In this document: piece by piece, positions 56,027 through 64,000 of the stretch
How positions within the stretch are numbered: the stretch's first letter is position 1
Layout of the letters: each line of letters begins with the position of its first letter
Source of the DNA: Perkinsus marinus ATCC 50983
Lineage: Eukaryota > Perkinsozoa > Perkinsida > Perkinsidae
Assembly (NCBI RefSeq): GCF_000006405.1
Contig: NW_003205565.1
Span: 218,015 to 282,014, forward strand
Direction of reading: 5' to 3'
DNA length: 64,000 bases
Made by a program: the position numbers and the translations under genes
Notes under the pieces: generated by a model
Database searches by the model: none
Told to the model about the DNA's origin: nothing
The model's input: the letters and a program-made list of their open reading frames with translations, nothing else

Positions 56027-57496
56027 TCAAGATGAAATCTCCAAGCGGCGGAGCATCGTCAAACCAAGCAAACATGTACGTGTGGAACGCCGAGTGGTGA
56101 ACGCATTTCCAACCTCCAGGTATTCGGTCGGCGTGAACATACCATAGATACCAGCAGCCACGGCAATACCAATGAAGTAGTGTAGGGTGGCAGCACCCAG
56201 CAGAATCATATACATGACTAGGCGCACCCAGTAGATACTCGGATACCTCGGTTGTTCTGGGAGTTCCTCATCAGAAGAGTGATGAACTGCTGCGTTTTGC
56301 TGCTCGGCCTGACGATAGCTCTAATCTCACTGCCATTCAAACGAGGAACACTGCTCGCATCGTCCCTGGGAAGTACTGCCTCATCTTTGTTTGCTTTTGT
56401 GTTATAACGCTCGACGAGTGCTTCGACATCGCCGTGACCAGGGAAGTTCATGACATGCTTGTCGGGGTTAGTGAGGGTCGGTACAGGATAACCGCGAAGT
56501 ACTCCGGGACCTTATCCGGTTGGCCAAAGTACATGACGTTGCCCTGGACGAGGAGGCACACTTTGCTGAGCGAGAGCCATATGTTACCACTAGGCTGATG
56601 GATGGTCACGAGAATTGTGCACTTATCTTCAGTGGCTAGAATCTTCAAGTATTCCTTGATGTAGTAGGCCAAGGGTAGACACTCACGGCTCGGAAACTGG
56701 TGGAAACTCTGCGACGAGAAAATGTGAAGTCGGCATCGTTACTTCTGATGAAGTTCACAGTCAATGTTGTTGCGCGCTATTGCTCGACAATAGCGAGGAT
56801 TAAGGTTACTGACGTGGTCGTAACGCGACACACGACTTGCGGTTCGACTTCACGGACTGGACTCGCCGTACGCACGCCCGTTCAAAGATGTAGAGCCAGG
56901 CTATGCCCAGACTAGGAATGACAACTATAATAGATGAGGTCCACGGTAGATGAGATGAAAAATATATTTGGTCTTGGGCTTAGGTCGTGCTGGTATCTCA
57001 TCCTATAGATACGGTATCTGTATCCTGTTTACTTTTCATGTTGTGCGCGAGTGGGCGTGCGCGAATCGAGCTAGGCGGAGCGAAGCGATTCAGAATCAGT
57101 AATTTGGAGTAGCATTTTCTTCCTGTTAACGTCACCTTCAATTGTGATCAACTGTTCGGAGGGTATTCCTGCCGTATCCTAAGGGGCAAGGTAAATGAGT
57201 TGTTTGCCTTGACGCGAGAAAAACTTCGTAGGGTGGAGAAAATGCCGTGGAAATAGTACGATTACGCTGGGCTGTTCGTCTGAAGTGCGAACCTTGAATT
57301 GAAATTTCACTCGCTAGCTGGCATTCGTTCGTGATTGCCCAGCACCACCGGAGATGAAAATTCTTACATTGATTTCTCTAGATGCAGCTGTTTCGCTCCG
57401 CCGACGACCTGCCCGTTGAAAGCTCCGAGAAAGGTAGTTCGAGCCGAAGATAGAAACCACCGGCACGTAGCTATCGTCTACGTTATCATCGACCAC
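56027..57496 (-). pseudogene. Decayed ABCG-type half-transporter
   Basis: Minus-strand remnants follow ABCG order. Near 57390-57460 a Walker A region is broken by a frame change: VVSIFGSN in one frame and RTTFLGAFNGQ in another, with Arg where the Walker Lys should be. The region that should encode the signature and Walker B/DEPTSGLDS is not found. At 56448-56672 the switch region is clear (CTILVTIHQPSGNIW, GNVMYFGQPDKVPEYF), then VPTLTNPDKHVMNFPGHGDV, a linker to about 56290, and a first membrane segment (YWVRLVMYMILLGAATLHYF) that is one base out of frame with the linker. The rest of the membrane domain is missing. Frameshifts plus missing motifs mean it cannot make a working transporter as read. 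Confidence 0.65.
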
Positions 57497-57774
57497 ACTA
57501 ATGACATGGCCCCCACCTATAATGCCTCTAACCGACTAATGCTACGGAGATCTCCGTAGTCCATCGCCCAACTCAATATCGTTGTCTCACTGCATCGAGG
57601 GAAGTATTACAGCGAATTGGTCTTCCGTTCGGGGATCGATGGTCGCTTATACCGACTCGGACGTGAGGTTTCCACACCGGTATTGGGTCTAGCTCTGGAG
57701 ATGGCTCGTCGGTACGATCAATTTAGCGACCTTTTCTCAACAGATAGCGGTCTAGTCTGGATTTCGTCATCGAA

Positions 57775-60297
57775 ATGGGATGCACCTCGTCCAAGTCAAG
57801 CAACATGATCGTATTGGACCCTCTCCAACTAAAGAGGAGTCCCTCTGGTCATCATCTCCAATTTGAACTACCAACTTCACCTTCGGCCATTCATGGAGGG
57901 CCCATTATCGAGGAGCTCGCAAGGGAGGAGGCGTGTGGCTGTAAGGCCCACCAGCAGGTAATGAAGTCAGACTCTCTGATTAGCAGTCCCTGGGTGCGCC
58001 TAGTCGTATATTTCAGCCTGATGATTCTACAGCAGTGACTTCGTCTTCTTCGCAAGATGGCAGTGCGAACGGACAGGTAGTGATCTCATCGTGAAAACCG
58101 TGAATGAATATTTTTCTGTTTTGTGATGTGACGGTTGTCCAATATACTTTGAGTCAACGAAACGCCACTGATCTCATGTAGATCGTAAAATCAATAACAG
58201 CAAGTATATGTGATATTCAGTAGGAGCTGACTAGCATACTAGGTCGACGCTAGATGCACAGCTACATCACAATAATATGATTTTCTCTGTCTTCATGATA
58301 CTACAATATTCCCAAACCCAGCAGATTCTTCTGAGCATACCTGATGACGACTTCATGGATTGTATATCTGTGGACACTGGTAGTGATACCAAGGTGAGAG
58401 GTTGGAGACCTCTCGATAGTAGAACATGCGATTCAGGTTGGTCCGCTGGTCCACCAGAAACTTGCAGAATTGGATGGGGTCTCTCGGGTAGTAGCGAGGT
58501 GGAGAGTAATAGTGTACTGTATGCTAGTCGAACGTTGGTATTGAACTGTGGGCAGTTGTATGAATTAGCACAAGGTCAGTTTCGACCATGTAACTCTCTC
58601 GTAAGTCTCTCTCTTGAGAGACTACTGCACCTTCGTCCTTGTGTGGGATGATCTATCGATCTTGAACTGAATCTAGGTCATGTTCGATGCGGCCCGCAGG
58701 GCTCAAGCAGAGATCCAGCACTACCTCACAGCAGAGGGAGAGAGTGAATTCGTATCGGTCGGCAAGGCGGGTCCAGTTGAACTCATGGCCAGACCGCCCC
58801 CTGTTGGGGAAAAATTCCAGGTAGTGGGAGGGCGTTTGGAAGAGGTGTCTACATATGAGATCATTAAGGCTGTGGTTTTGGTATCGGTCCTGTTTGGAGT
58901 GTCCGATACCTGAGAAATCTTTGATCGGATAAGTTGGGAGTTTTCGCTCTTCTGGGTGCGAATGCTCCAGGATTCCCAGTAGCTATGTAGTGTTAACTCC
59001 ATAGTTGAAAACTCTGATGGTTAAAGAGTTGGGAGAAAAATCGCTTGCTGTAGATCAAATGGAAAGTGGGGACAATCTTTGTGTCGCAATGATTCTTTGC
59101 TTCTTTGCTAGATAGTGCACCTGTTTATCCGCTATTTTGGAAGAGTTTTTGATTTTTTATTTTGAAGGCGGAATTTTTTTCCAAATTGCTAATGCCTGAA
59201 CTAGGCACGCAATAGCGGTCATGTTCATAGTGGCAGCGGCCGTAGGAGAACTCTGTGACGTTGTTGATCATCACGGCGAACATATTAGGGGTCGATCTCT
59301 TGAGCCCGGGATAGCAAGGGTCAAGTTTCAGGTTATGATGGGCCGCCGTTCATTCGGGCGTCGCGAGATTGACCTGAGTAAGCTGTTGGATACGCTGATG
59401 GATCCAACTGCATTGTCTAAGTACAACTCACATGCATCAGATGGTGCGTTAAGGTTATCGGCAGCGTGACAGGACTTTGACGAGATATTCGTCTTGTCGC
59501 TTTTCCCCTAGGTCGAATTCTGAGGAAGGGCCTGATTGATGAACCCGAACGGCGACTAGATCTACAGTACGCCACATTTAAAGGTACTGGGAGCGGCTCG
59601 ATGAGCATTGGGATGTGCAGCAAAACAGGTATGTTCACTGTGGCAGCTAGAGACGCCGTGTATGCTATACTACGTGAAAGGATTCATGATAATCTGTGGA
59701 TAGTTTCACGGCGATCAGTGGACATTCCAGGTGAGAATGATTCTCGTCTGCTCATGAGGAGGCTAAGGAGCCGTTCTATCGAGCACTCGTGTTGTTGAAC
59801 TTGTGGTACCAACTACATAGCTGGCGTCGAGTATTGGTGCTCGGGTATGTGTGTACGTTGCACAGAAAGGGGTTAGGAATATCTCTGTCCAAGTCTGGAA
59901 TAATTTTCTATCTTTTAGATTGTCCTTACCAGGACCCGCAACCCGGCTTAGTGAGGTGTGAGTTCTTATGCTATGGCTATGCGATAATGAGAGACCCGCA
60001 GACAGGAGAGCTCAGTGTTACTATGTTCAGCCAGGCTGATCCTGGTGGCAATGTGCGGAACATACCAACTTGGATAGCGAATAAAGGCCAGGTTGGTGTG
60101 TGGGTCGATCACGAGAGGGCATGTGGACTTGTTATTAGAGGGCACAACCAGCGAGCCTGAATCACTTATATAACCTTCTTAAAGCGGACCAGAGAGTAAG
60201 CTGTAGTGATCTCTGTGTAACGCGACTGGGACGATTGTCTTTGGTCGCTGGTCAAGGAAAGCACGGTTTGGGGATCCGAGGAGTTCCACTTGTTTAG
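57775..60297 (+). CDS. START-domain protein with myristoylated N-terminus, copy A
   Basis: Exon 1 starts MGCTSSKSSN: Gly2 and Cys3 predict N-myristoylation and palmitoylation, so membrane attachment. Small linker exons follow at about 58038-58078 and 58325-58392 (DDDFMDCISVDTG). The START domain is spread over about 58680-58820 (AARRAQAEIQHYL, VELMARPP), 59330-59440 (MMGRRSFGRREIDLSKLLDTLMD), 59510-59584 (KGLIDEPERRLDLQYATFK), 59640-59730 (RDAVYAILRERIHDNLWIVS) and 59930-60090 (YGYAIMRDPQTGEL, IPTWIANKGQ). Splicing at 60091-60137 adds a last exon (SLNHLYNLLKADQRV) to a stop at 60297; unspliced, the stop would be at 60160. It is paralogous to the gene at 60712. Confidence 0.7.
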
Positions 60298-60711
60298 GTC
60301 ACTCCCTGATGGGTGTAGTTTGGTAGTACTTCCAATCGGCGGCCATGCGTGAACCGTGTGTAGTAGTCGTTGCAGCCGACCATTCGAAATCAGCAGAGGT
60401 TGTTGTGGCGGCTATTGCCTGGTATGAATTCTTTTTCCCCAAGTACAGTAAGTAGTGTACACTCGTCATGTGCTCTAACTGTACGTTGATGGTTTTGTTC
60501 TGTTCTGATTGATTTTTTCGGCATGAGGGTCACGTCTCTCGATTGAAACGGGATGTTGCGTTATGGGGTCTCGTAATTTGAAGGGTTTGATTTTAATGGA
60601 TGATGTGGCGTGATGGTGAAGGTCGCTGCTATCATGGTTTAGGTATTGGGTTCAATCCCCGCAGTTGTTTCTACATAGCAGTAATCATTTGCTGTTCACT
60701 ATCATAAAGAA
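60298..60711. other. Short spacer between START paralogues, with tRNA-like core
   Basis: At about 60640-60652 the plus strand reads GGGTTCAATCCCCG (box B/T-arm), with TGGCGTGATGG (weak box A) about 35 nt upstream. No complete tRNA. It should hold the promoter of the next gene. Confidence 0.4.
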
Positions 60712-62681
60712 ATGGGATGCACCTCGTCCAAGTCAAGCAACATGATCGTATTGGACCCTCGCCAACTGAAGAGGAGTCCCTCTGGTCATCATCTCCAATT
60801 TGAACTACCAACTTCACCTTCGGCCATTCATGGAGGGCCGATTATCGAGGAGCTCTCAAGTGAAGAAGCGTCGCATGATTTCAATAAGCGACAAAAAAGG
60901 GTATTACGGGAACGGTATTGGATTTTTTTTTATTTGTGTTCCATTCTGATTACCGATACGTCGGTTGGCTATTATTTCTAGTCTATCGAATAGTAACCTA
61001 CAAGGCTCTCAGTATTTTATCGGTCCACATATATTACTACTATATCATGATGATGGTTGTTCAATCGTTGCGATGCCCATGCTGATAGCGCTTGTCTTTT
61101 CTCTCAGCTACCATTGACAGAGCCGCCCACAACTGACACTTCACATGTCGAGGATGATGAGGTGCGGTCAGCATAGAAGGTCTATGGACTGCATATATTC
61201 TTCTGCTCTTGTCAGAGTCGGCTGATGCGGGTTAAATCGTGGCGAAGTGAGGATTTCGCAGACTGTGTTTCAGCGACTTCTGAATCACAGTTCAAAAATG
61301 GAGAAGTGGTGAGTGCATCTCGGGATTGGATTTCTAGTTGACATATGCTGCTTACGTGGTTCATGTTTGGGAGAGTTTGGTGACTCGTAGGTAACGCCGA
61401 AAGTGCTGCCTGCTATCCCCACTTTGGACCCCGCCACTCAGGTGAGGTCTATCGCTTGATTTTAAACGATGAGTTTCCATCTCTTCCAGAAACTGTTGAA
61501 CGCCGCGATGGAATCACAAAAGAAGATTCTCTATTATCTTTCCCCAGAGGGCATGGGAGAGTTCAAGCCTAATGGCAAGGTCGGTCCAGTGGTGTTGATG
61601 GTCGTACCACAGACGAGCGATGCCCCGCAAGTAGTGTGAAGTATTTGCGATTTCTAGGCGACAGAGCGTGATCTTAGGTGGTGATGGGCTATCGATCATT
61701 CGGGTGCGGTGAAGTCGAATTACAAGACCTGCTGGATCTGCTGATGGATCCGTCCGCGAGGAAGAAGTTCGACAATCAAACTGCCGAAGGTAGGACTGGA
61801 CGAGCGAGATTGATAACGAGAGAGGAGTGTTCTGTATGCAGGCAGACTATTGAGGAAGGCTATCATTGATGAGCCTGATAGACGACTTGATCTTCACTAT
61901 GGTGCATTCAAAGGTAGTAGAGAATTCTCGCGAATCCTCTGCGGGAAACACAGTAGGGTCGAACGAGGAATTACATCGGCTGGGCGGCTCCTGTTTGATT
62001 CGTACGCCTATGTATCAATTTATTATTCGTCAATTCGTTCGACTTCGCCCCGAGTGGGCAGATTGAGATTCGTTCTTTTGTGCTTTAGGAATGATGAATG
62101 TGGGAGGTCGAGACTGCGTGTACGCTATTTTGCGACAGAAGATTCGAGATGACTTGTGGATCGTCTCTTCGAAGTCAGTGGAACTACCAGGTGAGCTTAC
62201 ATGACTCATTTTCATGCAGCTGACCTATTGAGCAGTGTGGGGAAATATTCGCATGGTTAGCTACTTGTGTTGGTGGCGAGAAGGAAATTCTGAGGAAAAT
62301 TTGGGAAAATCTTGGTGGTTTCTGAAAACCCGAATTCGCGTATGAACTCCTCAAATTAGCTGAGGAAAGCGAGCATTTGTTCCAACCCTGCTATTGAGCA
62401 CTCTTGTTATCTTCAGAATACCCGGAGAATGGCGTTCTCCCCGGATATGTCCGATGCGACGTTAAGTTTGCTGGATATGCGATGTCGACCGATGCCGACA
62501 CTAAGGAGCTCACAGTGACGATGTACAACCAAGTAGATGTTAAGGGTAACATTCCCACTTGGATCGTCAATAAAGCTCAGGTAGGGTCCTCCTAGTGCCA
62601 TCAGTCGTACTCGATCCGCTCTTGTTTCAGAATAAACAGCCCGGGTGTTTGAATGATATGTACAAGCTTCTCAAGAACTAG
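60712..62681 (+). CDS. START-domain protein with myristoylated N-terminus, copy B
   Basis: Same architecture as copy A. Exon 1 (about 60712-60870) is nearly identical to exon 1 of copy A, starting MGCTSSKSSN. Linker exons follow at about 61110-61163 (LTEPPTTDTSHVEDDE) and to about 61310 (SEDFADCVSATSESQFK). START blocks: about 61490-61635 (ILYYLSPEGMGEF, VGPVVLMVVP), 61680-61790 (MGYRSFGCGEVELQDLLDLL), 61857-61912 (AIIDEPDRRLDLHYGAFK), 62090-62190 (RDCVYAILRQKIRDDLWIVS), 62419-62580 (AGYAMSTDADTKELTVTMYN, GNIPTWIVNKAQ) and a last exon about 62630-62681 (CLNDMYKLLKN). The protein differs widely from copy A outside exon 1. It probably transfers or senses a lipid at a membrane; ligand unknown. 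Confidence 0.75.
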
Positions 62682-63305
62682 CGATCAGTCCTCATAACGG
62701 GGAACTTCACCACGAATTTCTTATCGTTTTCCCTAGATGACGCTCTCGTAGGGTCATCAGTACCATTGCGCCCTTTTTCGCGGGAGACTCGCCATGTAAG
62801 ACGTTCTGCGGCGAAACTTGTGCGGATAAAGCTTTATTCATATGCGGTCTTAGCGTTGGGTCTGACCGCCAGCCTCTTTGCATAACGCAGCGACGTCGTA
62901 CCGTCCACTTCCTTCTTCTTGTGGATCTTGCGTTTGGATAGTGGAAGGCTCGAGATCGACTTGGAAGACGAGCATGCTCAGCACGACTTCAGTTCACATT
63001 ATGTACATGATTTCAGAGGAGTGCATTTCGGCAGATATGAAAATCTCCGCCCGAATATTTGCAGTTGGGACTGTGAGACTTAGTCTTTCGACTCTGTTAT
63101 TTCAGTGTTTGGTTGAAACCCGAAACCCAAAAGTGCACACAGACAGCACCTTAGTGTTGAGCGCCGTAGATGGGCTTCAGCGGGCGCCATAGAAGCTCAC
63201 TCATTCTGTTTCCTACATGCTTCCTCTTCGCCGAGGGTTTATGCATTACTGAGCCCTACGTGGTAACTCCAAGTTCTTCTTCATCTTGTCAGTCTCATTT
63301 GTCCT
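62682..63305. other. Intergenic upstream of the pyrophosphatase gene
   Basis: No supported coding block; short ORFs only. It should hold the pyrophosphatase promoter. Confidence 0.45.
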
Positions 63306-64000
63306 ATGGCTCGCTTACGACAAGGCACTCGCTTCTTGGGCCTCATCATCGGGGTCGCTCTATGCGTACTCAACTCTTCGTTATTTGTTCAGCCCAGTAC
63401 GCAAGCTTCAACAGCAGCCAACGCTGCGTTGGTTGGGTCTGTCCGAGGTGGGAATCTGCGCCATTCTGCGATCGCGTCCAGCCTTCAAACGTCATTCTCA
63501 CCCTATTTGTCGGGTCTGGCCATAGCCGCAGTCGGTCTGGGCCTTATCATGTTTACTCGGGCCGTTGGCCGGAAGGCACTACCCGAGAGATATCAGCTGA
63601 TGGACGCCGGTACTGGCGAGCACAGATCGTTTTGGCATGATGTGAGTCTCTCCTACAGGAAACTCCACTCGGGGCATTTTCCTCCGATCCCGTGATATGC
63701 ATATATCAGATACCCCTCCGTGGAAGCGAAGGGAAGTTCATGTTTGTGACGGAGATACCGCGAGGAATGCTCGCTCGGTACGAGCTGGAGCCGGACACGT
63801 CAGATATTGCCAATGATCCTCGTGGGACCACGGCGTTGAAGAAGTGACGACCTGTTACTGACGACCGAATGCCTTCCAGACATTTTCTATCAGGTTGGGA
63901 GAAGGACCATGCTTCAATTACGGATTTCTACCACAGACGTGGTCGGATCCCATAGACTGGCATGACAAAATCACTGGCCTCAAGGGTGATGGCGATCCAC
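63306..64000 (+). CDS. PPA: Inorganic pyrophosphatase with two-segment targeting leader, 3' end outside window
   Basis: Exons 63306-63641, 63710-63843 and 63894 to the window end join in frame. Family I soluble pyrophosphatases hydrolyse PPi with Mg2+ and pull biosynthetic reactions forward. The catalytic domain begins SFWHDIPL (first intron inside HDIPL), then KFMFVTEIPRGMLARYEL, RGTTALKKLGEGPCFNYGFLPQTWSDP and LKGDGDP, the start of the metal-binding Asp cluster; the rest lies beyond 64000. The first 95 residues are unusual: a hydrophobic segment (FLGLIIGVALCVLNSSLFV), about 40 Ser/Thr/Ala-rich residues with few acids, then a second hydrophobic segment (YLSGLAIAAVGLGLIMF) and basic RAVGRKALP. 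This matches signal peptide, transit peptide and membrane anchor in complex-plastid targeting, so a plastid location is inferred. Confidence 0.9.

Overview
This is nuclear DNA from a eukaryote, most likely an alveolate protist of the Perkinsus type. Genes are dense, lie on both strands, and are split by many very short GT-AG introns (about 40-180 nt) that can be placed by aligning conserved motifs. There are no operons, bacterial ribosome-binding sites, rRNA genes or CRISPR arrays. The organism assignment is inference from gene content and intron style; no marker in the window proves it.

Layout. 1-5.5 kb holds the tail of an unknown gene and a minus-strand coiled-coil gene. 5.84-10.97 kb is a mobile-element-like structure: 40 copies of a 115-bp minisatellite between inverted termini and an 11-bp direct repeat. 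It sits just upstream of an intronless DTW-domain (tRNA aminocarboxypropyltransferase) gene. 12.5-16 kb carries the RNA polymerase subunit RPB8 gene and a second coiled-coil gene. 16.3-20.5 kb looks accessory: a broken unidentified ORF block, a Thr/Pro/Ser repeat gene and a cluster of three hairpins. 20.8-28.3 kb is a tandem triplication of glutamine:fructose-6-phosphate aminotransferase (GFAT), with an assembly gap in the third copy.

28.8-39 kb is minus-strand: a putative mitochondrial P-loop membrane protein, a disordered myristoylated protein, and a long many-exon TRMT2-type tRNA uracil-5-methyltransferase with two MITE-like insertions in its introns. 39.5-43.5 kb holds the plus-strand genes SEM1/DSS1 and a two-RRM RNA-binding protein. 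44.4-49.6 kb has an IQ-motif protein (minus, with a third MITE in an intron) and a LicD/fukutin-like protein (plus). 51-64 kb contains a truncated haemoglobin, an intronless START-domain gene, an alpha/beta hydrolase, a decayed ABCG transporter, two multi-exon START paralogues that share an almost identical first exon, and the 5' part of an inorganic pyrophosphatase with a two-hydrophobic-segment leader suggestive of plastid targeting.

The genes are mostly unrelated housekeeping functions (transcription, tRNA modification, proteasome, amino-sugar synthesis, lipid transfer, pyrophosphate removal). The distinctive content is the repeat and duplication biology. Exon edges were set by eye from conserved motifs and GT/AG signals; where only a span is given, internal structure is uncertain.
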